NCBI GenBank assembly: GCA_015662065.1
Contig: DQUX01000415.1
Location: forward strand, 1-18,499
Origin: Anaerolineales bacterium
GTDB lineage: Bacteria; Chloroflexota; Anaerolineae; B4-G1; DUEL01
Length of the DNA: 18,499 nucleotides
Direction of reading: 5' to 3'
Positions 1 through 6,247 of this stretch are shown here, in pieces. Numbering within the stretch: the stretch's first letter is position 1; every line of letters begins with the position of its first letter. The position numbers and the translations under genes are program-made. The notes under the pieces were generated by a model that saw nothing but the letters and a program-made list of their open reading frames with translations, searched no databases and was not told the DNA's origin.

Positions 1-775
1 CGGGGAGCAGCAGGATGGTGTCGGCCGAGGCGGCGGTTCGCCCGGCCCCATCGCGGAACTGGACGTAGACGGTGTGCTCACCCGGCTCGTCGGGCAGGGT
101 CCACTCCACCCGGGACTCCCACGGTTGCCAGGGCAGGTCTCCGAAATCGGGGTTGTTGCTGATGCGCACCTCGATAGCCCGCCCCATAAAGGCGGTTCCC
201 TCCCCTTGGGGGTAGGCCGCCTCGTTGGTCAGGCGGATCGCCACCTGGGGGGATTCGGCTGTGGCAGCTCCGTCGTTGATGAAGACAGGGAGCACATTGG
301 GCCGCGCGCCGAAGTTCAGGACGTAGTAGGAGCGGCCGTTGGCGTCGGTGGCGACGCCGACGCCGATCTCGCGGTAGCGGGTGCTGAGGATGTTATCCCG
401 GTGGGGCGGGTCGTCCAGGAACCAGTCGAGGGTCTCCTGGACGGTCCCGTAGCCGGTCCAGAAGTTCTCGCCGATGACGGCTCCATCTCCCCAGGCGATG
501 TAGCCGGCTTCGGCGATGCGCTGGGCGGCGGTGGAGCCGTCGGAGCCGATGTGGGAGGCCGCGCTGGTGGCGGCCAGGTCGTCGGCGTGGCGCTGGGCGG
601 CGGCGGCCAGTAGGTCGGACCAGCCGTAGGGGGGCAGCCCCTCGCCCAGCCGGGCCTGGTTGACCAGGGCATAGAACAGCGCGGCGGGGTCCTCTTCCTG
701 GGCGTCCGCCTGGCCGGGAGAGAGGAACAACCCGCCCAGTGTTATCAAGGTCAGGAGCAGGAGCGATCTTCGCAC
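1..775 (-). CDS. Secreted CAP/SCP-domain protein with Ig-like domain (3' end outside window)
   Basis: Translated from a GTG start at 775; 258 codons are visible and no stop is reached, so the protein is truncated by the window edge. Residues 1-25 form a signal peptide (Arg-Arg, then a Leu-rich core, then QADAQ). Residues about 30-150 are a CAP (SCP/YkwD-like) domain: the motifs RHADDLAA, SHIGSDGS, GENFW and PPHRDNIL supply the conserved His75, Glu103 and His125 of the family cavity. After about residue 155 comes a beta-rich Ig-like segment with WQPW and VYVQFRDGAGR, the style seen in extracellular Chloroflexi proteins. Family members are extracellular; molecular roles vary and no enzymatic activity can be assigned. 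It has its own promoter, so it need not be co-transcribed with the cohesin genes. The start lacks a Shine-Dalgarno and sits where transcription should begin, which suggests a leaderless mRNA. Confidence 0.88.
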   Translation of the reverse strand, partial: MRRSLLLLTLITLGGLFLSPGQADAQEEDPAALFYALVNQARLGEGLPPYGWSDLLAAAAQRHADDLAATSAASHIGSDGSTAAQRIAEAGYIAWGDGAVIGENFWTGYGTVQETLDWFLDDPPHRDNILSTRYREIGVGVATDANGRSYYVLNFGARPNVLPVFINDGAATAESPQVAIRLTNEAAYPQGEGTAFMGRAIEVRISNNPDFGDLPWQPWESRVEWTLPDEPGEHTVYVQFRDGAGRTAASADTILLLP

Positions 776-781
776 GGGGGT

Positions 782-810
782 ATTGTAGCACAAGGTGGGG
801 AGGGCGTCCA
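782..810 (-). promoter_or_regulatory. Sigma70-like promoter for the CAP gene, probably leaderless
   Basis: Reading the minus strand, TGGACG (810-805) and TACAAT (787-782) are separated by 17 nt. The GTG start codon lies 6 nt after the -10 box, so the predicted transcription start falls on or next to the start codon. No Shine-Dalgarno is present. The -10 matches consensus at 5 of 6 positions and the -35 at 4 of 6. Confidence 0.5.
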
Positions 811-860
811 GGGGAGCAGTGAGGCTGCGGCGGTTAATCTTTCACTGATGATGCCCCCAA

Positions 861-884
861 GAAGCAAAAGAGCGTCGCGCCTCT
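861..884 (-). terminator. Possible intrinsic terminator after the cohesin-LysM gene
   Basis: On the minus strand, a short stem AGAGGCG-CGA-CGCTCT with one bulged G (884-869) is followed by a T-rich run TTTTGCTTC. It lies about 12 nt downstream of the TAG stop at 896-898. The stem is short, so this is tentative. The rest of the 776-895 gap shows only the downstream promoter. Confidence 0.35.
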
Positions 885-895
885 CCTGCCCCCCC

Positions 896-2302
896 CTACG
901 GGATACAGAGCACATCCCCCGCCCGGATGTAGTGCAGGTTGTAGATGGTGTTCGCCTCGGCGATGGCCCACATGCTCACCCCATACCGCAGGGAGATGCG
1001 GAACAGGCTCTCCCCCCACTGGACGGTGTGGTAGAGCCGGCAGGGGAACGACGGGCCGTCTCCGAACTGCCGGCGGGCCACCGGCCCCGGTGGGATGGGG
1101 AACCAGGGGACGTTGGGGATGGCCAGGCGGTTGCCCGGATGGATGAGGCTGGGGTTGACCAACGCATTGCAGTAGGCGATGGCGTTGGGACGAACCCCGT
1201 AGGCACGGGCGATGGCGTAGACCGTCTCCCCCGGCTGTACCACGTGGTGGCCCAGAATGTCCTCGCAGTCTGGGGATGGCGGCTGGGTCGGCGTCACCGT
1301 CCCCCCGGTGACGGTGACCGAGCCGTCGTAGGCGGTCACCGGCAGGGAGGTGCCGTCCGGGTCGGCCAGGAGCGCCTCGACGAAGTGCAGGCTGTACACC
1401 CCCGGCGTCAGCCCCTCCAGGGTCACCGTCGCCAGGTTGCAGTTCCCGTCGACCGGTGGGCTGGGGGCCTGAAGGCTAGCGGCGTAGTCGATCCAATCCC
1501 CGGCCACCGACGTGGCCGCCACCACGTCCGCCAGGCACGGCCCGGGGCTGATGCCCGTGGCGTTCACACCAGCGCCGTGGTTGATATGGACCTCCACCCC
1601 ATACAGGTTGGTCCCGTTCTCCACCCGCAGGACCATCTGCACCGTCTGCCCCACGCCGACGGAGACCTCCTGGGGGCTGAACATCAGCACCGCCCCCGGC
1701 GCAGGGGTCGGCGTGGGCGTGGGGGTCCCGGTGGGGGTGACCGTCGGGGTCCCGGTGGGGGTTCCGCCGACCGTGACATCCCCATTCTGCGTCGTCGCCG
1801 GGATCGGGTTCGCATCCGGATCGGCCAGGATGACGTTGGAGAAGGTCAGCGGAGAGACCCCGGCTGCCTTCCCGCGAAAAGTGATGGTGGCGATGGTGCC
1901 GCTGCCGGAGCGACCGGTCGCCGGAGGCATCTGGCTGTAGCCGAAGTCGATGTGGCCGGTGCCCTGATCCACCGTGTTCTGGGGCGTGTAGTCTACGGAT
2001 AGGAAGGGTCCTAGGTCCACCTGCACCCCCGCCATCCCTGCATCGGCGTCCACCACCTCCAGCAGAGCGGGATCGAAGACGAGGTGAACCTCCACGCCGA
2101 ACAGGTTGCTGACGTTTTCGACGACGATCTCCACGGAGAGGGTCTCGCCAACCTCCACCTGGGCCGCGGCGGGCTCCAGACGGACGACGGGGCTACCTTG
2201 GGCGTGGGCGGGCGCGGTCAGGGGGGGGACGAGGAGAAGGCTGAGGAGGACCCCGATGGCGCACCACCGATGGGCCGCTACGAAGTCGATCCTGCGGTTC
2301 AT
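896..2302 (-). CDS. Secreted double-cohesin protein with two C-terminal LysM domains
   Basis: 468 residues. The ATG at 2302 is preceded by GGGGAGGTG at good spacing, which favours it over an in-frame start 60 nt upstream. A signal peptide ends near residue 35 (PAHAQG). Cohesin 1 spans about 37-175 (FDPALLEVVDAD, LADPDANPIP). A Thr-Pro linker (about 177-200) leads to cohesin 2 (about 203-330, with LLADPDGTSLPV). LysM 1 is about 352-396 (VVQPGETVYAIARAYGV, PGNRLAIP) and LysM 2 is 423-468 (TVQWGESLFRISLRYGV, AGDVLCIP), ending at the stop. LysM modules bind peptidoglycan or other GlcNAc polymers and cohesins bind dockerins. The inference is a wall-attached receptor that could display the dockerin proteins encoded upstream. 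No catalytic domain is present. It is separated from the cohesin operon by 293 bp of palindromic repeats, so it may be transcribed separately. Confidence 0.9.
   Translation of the reverse strand: MNRRIDFVAAHRWCAIGVLLSLLLVPPLTAPAHAQGSPVVRLEPAAAQVEVGETLSVEIVVENVSNLFGVEVHLVFDPALLEVVDADAGMAGVQVDLGPFLSVDYTPQNTVDQGTGHIDFGYSQMPPATGRSGSGTIATITFRGKAAGVSPLTFSNVILADPDANPIPATTQNGDVTVGGTPTGTPTVTPTGTPTPTPTPAPGAVLMFSPQEVSVGVGQTVQMVLRVENGTNLYGVEVHINHGAGVNATGISPGPCLADVVAATSVAGDWIDYAASLQAPSPPVDGNCNLATVTLEGLTPGVYSLHFVEALLADPDGTSLPVTAYDGSVTVTGGTVTPTQPPSPDCEDILGHHVVQPGETVYAIARAYGVRPNAIAYCNALVNPSLIHPGNRLAIPNVPWFPIPPGPVARRQFGDGPSFPCRLYHTVQWGESLFRISLRYGVSMWAIAEANTIYNLHYIRAGDVLCIP
1722..1762 (-). repeat. 24-bp-period direct repeat encoding the Thr-Pro linker
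   Basis: The 17-bp string GGGGTCCCGGTGGGGGT occurs exactly at 1722-1738 and 1746-1762, inside the linker between the two cohesins. It encodes Gly/Thr/Pro/Val repeats (TPTVTPTGTPTP). Such low-complexity linkers usually change length by slippage. Confidence 0.7.
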
Positions 2303-2394
2303 TGTGCACCTCCCCAAGGATGAGTAACATACTGGAGTCTGGCAAGTTTTCAGAACCCCCATATCTTGGGGTTAGTGGTAACAGAGCGGTAAAG

Positions 2395-2540
2395 GGGCGG
2401 GTTCGTAGTAGCGGCTTCAGCCGCCCCTGCCTCTGTACATCGGTCTCAAGGGCGACGGCATCACACCCCTGGGCGGGTTCGTAGTAGCGGCTTCAGCCGC
2501 TCCTGCCCCTTTGGAACGGCTAAAGCCGTCACTACGAACC
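2395..2540. repeat. REP-like palindromic repeats: two direct copies and one inverted copy
   Basis: A 37-bp unit occurs at 2395-2431 and again at 2471-2507 with one mismatch. Each contains the hairpin GCGGCT-TC-AGCCGC (2411-2424 and 2487-2500). A third, inverted partner lies at 2515-2540; its hairpin is ACGGCT-AA-AGCCGT (2516-2529), keeping base pairing although the outer pair changed from G-C to A-T. GGTTCGTAGT (2476-2485) is perfectly complementary to ACTACGAACC (2531-2540), so copies two and three can fold into one larger cruciform. The block fills most of the 2303-2595 gap. No open reading frame or transposase accompanies it. It may be a REP/MITE-type element; genome copy number cannot be judged here. 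Confidence 0.7.
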
Positions 2541-2595
2541 AAAAATGCCAATGTCCAGTAACATAGTTTACCATATGAGCTTCCACAACGGAAGT

Positions 2596-3339
2596 TTACG
2601 CTCTTATACTCTGAGGGGGTCTGTGCCTCCTGACTTCGGCTGAAAACGGCAGCTTTCGGCCGGAGACGCTGGTCACAGACCCGCTTGGAGCCTTCAAAAG
2701 GCGGAGGTCCCGCCGTCTCCTCTGCAACCGAGGGGACGCCTGCCGGCGTGGGCCCACGGCGATGCAGACGACGGCCCCGAGGGCCATCCCGACCCCCGGC
2801 CAGCAGAGGGCCGGGCGGGGCGAGGCAGCGGAGACGATCACCACCGCCGGGCCGGGGTCCTGGGCGAGGGGGATGGGGTAGCCCTCCGGGTTGGCCAGCA
2901 GCACCTCGCGGATGGTCAGGGTCGTCTCCCCGGGCGATACCCCCTCCAGAGTGATCACGACCAGTGGACCGCTCCCCCTGGCCGGCTCGTGGGGCGGCAT
3001 CAGCGCCGCTGCGTAGTCAATCCTCCCTTCCTCGGGGACCGCCCGATTCACCGCCACGAAGTCGGCCGGCAGGAAGCCCCCGTGGGCGATCTGTATCCCC
3101 TCCGTCTCCGGGTCGGCGTCCACGACTTTCACCAACGCCGGGTCGTAGGCCAGGTGGACCTCCGCCCCCGCCAAGTCTGTCACGCCGTCCACCCACACCT
3201 GCACCTCCCCCCTCTCGCCCGGCTGCAGGGCCAGGGAGGGTGGGTCCAGCCGGACGGTCCCGTTCCCCTGGGCAACGGCGGGAGCGACCCCCAGCAGCGC
3301 GGCCAGGAGGGCTGCTAGCAGAGCTTTCTTTGTGATCAC
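2596..3339 (-). CDS. Secreted cohesin-domain protein with C-terminal membrane anchor
   Basis: About 247 residues from a GTG at 3339 that overlaps the upstream stop (GTGA), the usual arrangement for translational coupling; an ATG at 3354 is an alternative and would add five residues. The signal peptide is short and Lys-Lys-charged (ITKKALLAALLAALLG, then PAVAQG). One cohesin occupies about residues 25-170, with YDPALVKVVDAD and the family strand LLANPEGYPIPL. A hydrophobic segment near residues 178-200 (VGMALGAVVCIAVG) is followed by an Arg-rich cytoplasmic tail (PRRQ, RRRR), as in a C-terminally anchored surface protein. It would offer a dockerin-binding site at the membrane. The last 30 or so residues have no family character and are encoded by the palindromic element at 2617-2682, so the tail may be an insertion by-product. 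Confidence 0.85.
   Translation of the reverse strand: MITKKALLAALLAALLGVAPAVAQGNGTVRLDPPSLALQPGERGEVQVWVDGVTDLAGAEVHLAYDPALVKVVDADPETEGIQIAHGGFLPADFVAVNRAVPEEGRIDYAAALMPPHEPARGSGPLVVITLEGVSPGETTLTIREVLLANPEGYPIPLAQDPGPAVVIVSAASPRPALCWPGVGMALGAVVCIAVGPRRQASPRLQRRRRDLRLLKAPSGSVTSVSGRKLPFSAEVRRHRPPQSIRA
2617..2682. repeat. 66-bp two-tier symmetric inverted repeat overlapping the 3' end of a cohesin gene
   Basis: Outer arms GGGTCTGTG (2617-2625) and CACAGACCC (2674-2682) are perfect 9-bp complements. Inner arms CGGCTGAAA (2637-2645) and TTTCGGCCG (2654-2662) pair with one mismatch that is a G-U pair on one strand. The unpaired segments on both sides are exactly 11 nt and the apical loop is 8 nt. 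The element lies inside the coding region of the membrane-anchored cohesin protein, near its C-terminus. Confidence 0.65.
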
Positions 3340-4436
3340 GGGCAGTTGGAGCATAGGCCGAAGTTCTCCGCAGCGATCGTCAGGTCGAAGATGTTCACCC
3401 GGCAGTCCCCGTTGACGTCGGACGGGGGGGCTACCCGCTCCACCGGATCAGGGGCGGGGCAGGGGGCGTAGGGAACGACGCACGGGGCCGGGGTGGACTG
3501 GCCGAACTCGGCGATGATGCGCACGATGTCGAGGATGTTGATACAGCCGTCCCCGTTGATGTCGCCCCCCTCCAGCACGTGCCAGCCGATGTTCACCACC
3601 TCCTCGTCCAGCGGCATCCAATAGCACTCGCTGCCGTGGTTGGGGAAGTCCAGCCGCACGAAGGCCCACTCGTGGGGGCCGGAGGGAGGACCCTCGTCGG
3701 GGCGGGAGAGATCGGGCGGGGTCGCCTCCTCTCCATCCGGCACCGGCAGGAGGAAATCCCCGTGGGGGTCTGTACAGGCGCGGGCCCAGTTGAGCGGGGG
3801 CTGAACGGGACCGGCGGGGTAGAAGATGGCAGTGACGCTGGTGCGGCCGTAGTCGGCGGTGCCCTCTCGGGTGATCCAGCCCGAGAGCGCCGTGGTCAGC
3901 GGCGGTACCCGGACCAGGCCGTCGGTTAGCCCCGCCACCTCCAGGGGCCGCCCCTCGGGGCCCATAAGGCGTAGGGAGGCCGGGTCGAGGTGGATGGGGT
4001 AGGAGCCCGGAGGGGCTCCCTCCCGCACCCGGAAGGTGACCGCCGCCACGATCCCCTGGCCGCTGAAGGAGCCATCGGCCGGGAAGCGCTGGGCCACCAG
4101 CCGCAGGGTGCCGTCGCCCACCTGGTTCTGGGGCACGTAGCCTCCCTCGAACACCGGGCCGATCTCCACCTGCACCCCCTCCCGGCCGGGGTCGGCGTCC
4201 ACCGCCTCCAGCACCTGGGGGTCGTAGGAGGCCGTGAGCTCCAGCCGGGCCAGGTCCACCGCCGCGTCCACCCAGATCTCCAGCCGGGCCGTTTCCCCAG
4301 GCCGGGCCTGGAGGAGGCTGGGCTGGAAGCGGAGGTTGGTCGCCGATGCGCCCAGGCCCGGCCACGACATGGGGAGCAGGCCCAGGAGGACCAACGAGAC
4401 GGCCAAGTTCCGCCATCCCCACAGATCCTTCATCAC
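3336..4436 (-). CDS. Secreted protein with cohesin, regulatory-like beta domain and dockerin
   Basis: 366 residues, ATG at 4436 preceded by CAGGAG; a second ATG follows immediately. A signal peptide covers about 1-31. The cohesin spans about 33-177 (YDPQVLEAVDAD, LRLMGPEGRPLEV). Residues about 184-290 are a Cys-containing carboxypeptidase-regulatory-like domain (LSGWITREGTADYGRTSVTA). The type I dockerin at about 292-366 has two calcium-loop repeats: DINGDGCINILD followed by IIAEFG, and DVNGDCRVNIFD followed by AAENFG. The second loop has Cys where Gly is usual. Dockerins bind cohesins, and this chain has one of each, so head-to-tail polymerisation or binding to its neighbours is possible. 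It is the middle gene of a three-gene operon: 15 nt after the previous stop and a 4-nt overlap with the next start. No catalytic domain is visible. Confidence 0.9.
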   Translation of the reverse strand: MMKDLWGWRNLAVSLVLLGLLPMSWPGLGASATNLRFQPSLLQARPGETARLEIWVDAAVDLARLELTASYDPQVLEAVDADPGREGVQVEIGPVFEGGYVPQNQVGDGTLRLVAQRFPADGSFSGQGIVAAVTFRVREGAPPGSYPIHLDPASLRLMGPEGRPLEVAGLTDGLVRVPPLTTALSGWITREGTADYGRTSVTAIFYPAGPVQPPLNWARACTDPHGDFLLPVPDGEEATPPDLSRPDEGPPSGPHEWAFVRLDFPNHGSECYWMPLDEEVVNIGWHVLEGGDINGDGCINILDIVRIIAEFGQSTPAPCVVPYAPCPAPDPVERVAPPSDVNGDCRVNIFDLTIAAENFGLCSNCP

Positions 4437-4451
4437 GCTCCTGGGATGAGC

Positions 4452-5525
4452 CTAGGGGGCCCACGTGGTCGGACCGCAGCGCCCGAAGTTGCCCGCCGCC
4501 AGCGTCAGGTCCAGGATGTTGATGGTGCCGTCGTCGTTGACGTCCTCCGGGTCGCTGGGGGGCAGCCCGGTCATCCCGAACTTGCCGATGATGGAGACGA
4601 TGTCCAGGATGTTGACGCAGTTATCGTGGTTGGCGTCTCCGCCCCGGAGGCTGGTTGTGCCGATGTCCACCGTCGCCCCGACGACGTAGACGGAGGGCTT
4701 CTGGGTCTCCAGATAGCCGTTGTACGTCGCCTGGACGGTGTAGGTGGCCCCCAGCGGGACCGGCAGGCTGAAGGAGCCGTCGGCAGCGGTGGTGGTGGTG
4801 GCGACCACTCCATCGCCTATCGCCAGCGCCACCACATCGGTGCCGGCGTGGTCGGTCATCGTGCCCTGGCGCAGCACCTTCCCCTGGATGATGCCGGCGT
4901 CGATTACGGTGATGGTGGGCACGGAGATGCTGTTGATGGGGATGGGCTGCCCGTCGGGGTCGGAGAGGATCGAGCCGGGGGGCACGCCAGTGCCCACAAT
5001 GGCCACCCCGATGTCGGTGGTGCCGGTGGCGATGCCCGCCCAGGTGATGGTCGCCACCGACCCGCTCCCGTTGGTCACCGGCCCCGAGCCGCCGGTATGG
5101 CTGACGGCAATGTGGATGCAGGCGGTGGTGGTGGTGCACTCGGTCGGGTGAGGGATGGGGGGTGCGGAGTAGTACACCTCGTTGGCCCCGATCACCAGGC
5201 TACCGTCGAAGAAGCCGTAGGTGATCTCGACCTGAGTGCCGTTGGCCGGGTTGGCGTCATAGTCGCTCACGGCCACCACCGCCGGGTCGAAGGGGATCCA
5301 CAGCTCGACCCCCATCACGCCTACCTCGGGGGTGGCATTGTTGGTGATGGAGATGATCAGGTCGGTGGTGAAGGTGGAGCCGACGACCGGGGCCCCGGAG
5401 GTGATGTCGCTGACGATGACGGAGGTGTAGGTGTTGGGACCGTCGGCGTGGGCCGGCCCGGAGTTCAAGGGCAGGAGGATAAGCAACAGGGCCGCTGCGA
5501 CTGCGGCGCAGACGCGGTTCCTCAT
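4452..5525 (-). CDS. Secreted protein with cohesin, CnaB/regulatory-like domain and dockerin; first gene of operon
   Basis: 357 residues, ATG at 5525 preceded by GAGGAGGT at 6-nt spacing. The signal peptide ends near residue 28 (PAHADG). The cohesin covers about 33-212 (FDPAVVAVSDYDAN, ILSDPDGQPIPINS), longer than its neighbours because of a Thr/Cys-containing insert. A CnaB/carboxypeptidase-regulatory-like domain spans about 213-290 (GIIQGKVLRQGT, ADGSFSLPVPLGATYTVQA). A two-repeat type I dockerin ends the chain: DANHDNCVNILD with IIGKFG, and DVNDDGTINILD with AAGNFG. The architecture matches the next gene, so the two are probably duplicates. The role is inferred as a structural adaptor that binds one partner by its cohesin and another by its dockerin. 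Confidence 0.9.
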   Translation of the reverse strand: MRNRVCAAVAAALLLILLPLNSGPAHADGPNTYTSVIVSDITSGAPVVGSTFTTDLIISITNNATPEVGVMGVELWIPFDPAVVAVSDYDANPANGTQVEITYGFFDGSLVIGANEVYYSAPPIPHPTECTTTTACIHIAVSHTGGSGPVTNGSGSVATITWAGIATGTTDIGVAIVGTGVPPGSILSDPDGQPIPINSISVPTITVIDAGIIQGKVLRQGTMTDHAGTDVVALAIGDGVVATTTTAADGSFSLPVPLGATYTVQATYNGYLETQKPSVYVVGATVDIGTTSLRGGDANHDNCVNILDIVSIIGKFGMTGLPPSDPEDVNDDGTINILDLTLAAGNFGRCGPTTWAP

Positions 5526-5583
5526 GTTCTACCTCCTCTGCGCAGGATGATGCGCGAAAGCATGCCATTGTCCATCTGATTAC

Positions 5584-5629
5584 ATTATATTATAGGGCGT
5601 GGGGGGATGGGTTACAGGACCGTTACAGG
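5584..5629 (-). promoter_or_regulatory. Promoter and possible operator of the cohesin-dockerin operon
   Basis: The minus strand shows two overlapping perfect TATAAT boxes (5594-5589 and 5589-5584). No strong -35 is seen. The place where a -35 should lie is covered by a direct repeat, GTTACAGG at 5611-5618 and 5622-5629 on the plus strand, repeated with 11-bp spacing (about one helical turn). That is a plausible binding site for an activator or repressor. The inferred 5' leader is about 50 nt and carries a strong Shine-Dalgarno. Confidence 0.5.
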
Positions 5630-5646
5630 TGGATTGCCGGTGTCGC

Positions 5647-5676
5647 TTGTGCCTTTTGCCCGGTCTGTGCTAAAAT
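5647..5676 (+). promoter_or_regulatory. Promoter for the NYN-domain gene, probably leaderless
   Basis: TAAAAT (5671-5676) matches the -10 consensus at 5 of 6 positions. A weak TTGTGC (5647-5652) lies 18 nt upstream. The GTG at 5682 and ATG at 5685 start only 5 and 8 nt after the -10, and no Shine-Dalgarno is present, so transcription and translation probably start together. Confidence 0.45.
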
Positions 5677-5684
5677 AATAGGTG

Positions 5685-6146
5685 ATGCCTCTGCTGATTG
5701 ACGGCCACAACCTCATCGGGCGTATGCCGGACCTGTGCCTGGACGACCCCGACGACGAGGCGGAGCTGGTGCGGCGGGTGAGGCGCTATTGCTGGCGGCG
5801 CCGCCGACGAGCGACCATTGTCTTCGACGCCGGTCTCCCCGGTGGGCCGGCCCCCCACCTCTCCGGCGGGCCGGTGCAGGTTATCTTCGCCCCGGCTGGG
5901 TCCGATGCCGATACCATCCTCCTCCGCCACATCCGGCGCGCCCGGGACCCCCGCGGGCTTGTGGTTGTCTCATCGGATGGCGCCGTGCGACGGGCCGCGC
6001 GGGAACGAGGGGCACGGGCAGTGCCATCCAAGGACTTCGCTGTGGAGTTGACCGGCGCACCCACGGCGGACCAGCCGCCGCCAGAGAAGCCGGAGCAAGC
6101 CGGTGATGTGGAGGAGTGGCTACGCCTGTTCGGGAGAGGCAGGTAA
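5685..6146 (+). CDS. YacP-like NYN-domain protein (PIN-like RNase fold)
   Basis: 153 residues from ATG 5685; GTG 5682 directly before it is an alternative. The protein opens with LLIDGHNLIGRMP, the first acidic motif of NYN domains. It continues with ATIVFDAG (about 46-53), the acidic motif SDADTILLRHI (about 76-86) and VVSSDGAVRRAARERGA (about 96-112). These give the Asp residues of a PIN-like metal site, as in the YacP/Rae1 family, where the known member cleaves mRNA at the ribosome. The basic run RRYCWRRRRR could contact RNA. The last 30 residues are a Pro/Glu-rich linker and a short helix (EEWLRLFGRGR). It stands alone, divergent from the cohesin operon. Ribonuclease activity is an inference from fold; length is normal for the family. 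Confidence 0.85.
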   Translation: MPLLIDGHNLIGRMPDLCLDDPDDEAELVRRVRRYCWRRRRRATIVFDAGLPGGPAPHLSGGPVQVIFAPAGSDADTILLRHIRRARDPRGLVVVSSDGAVRRAARERGARAVPSKDFAVELTGAPTADQPPPEKPEQAGDVEEWLRLFGRGR

Positions 6147-6180
6147 CACCGCATCTCTTCCCCCGGATGAACCGGGTATT

Positions 6181-6229
6181 GCACGTAAACGTAGAACTCC
6201 GAACGTAGAACCTGGAATTTCAAACATTT
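6181..6229. repeat. Heptad array (7-bp words) before the CoA-transferase operon
   Basis: From 6188 the sequence reads as consecutive 7-bp words AACGTAG, AACTCCG, AACGTAG, AACCTGG, AATTTCA, AACATTT, preceded by GCACGTA. AACGTAG recurs exactly 14 bp apart. The array fills most of the 6147-6247 gap and stops just before the Shine-Dalgarno of the next gene. A short hairpin CCCGG-ATGAA-CCGGG (6162-6176) without a T-run precedes it. Confidence 0.55.
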
Positions 6230-6247
6230 TCGGAAAGGAGGTGCACC

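Noticed and set aside
848..2002. 384-residue plus-strand open frame
   Set aside because: It is antisense to the cohesin-LysM gene, with arginine- and glycine-rich composition and no motif.
896..5525. A true cellulosome locus
   Set aside because: No glycoside hydrolase, carbohydrate-binding module or large scaffoldin with many cohesins is present; only short cohesin proteins with one or two modules occur.
3990..5579. 529-residue open frame on the plus strand opposite the cohesin genes
   Set aside because: It is antisense to two genes with clear signal peptides, cohesins and dockerins; its translation is low-complexity Gly/Asp/His/Val without any domain. High GC content makes long shadow frames.
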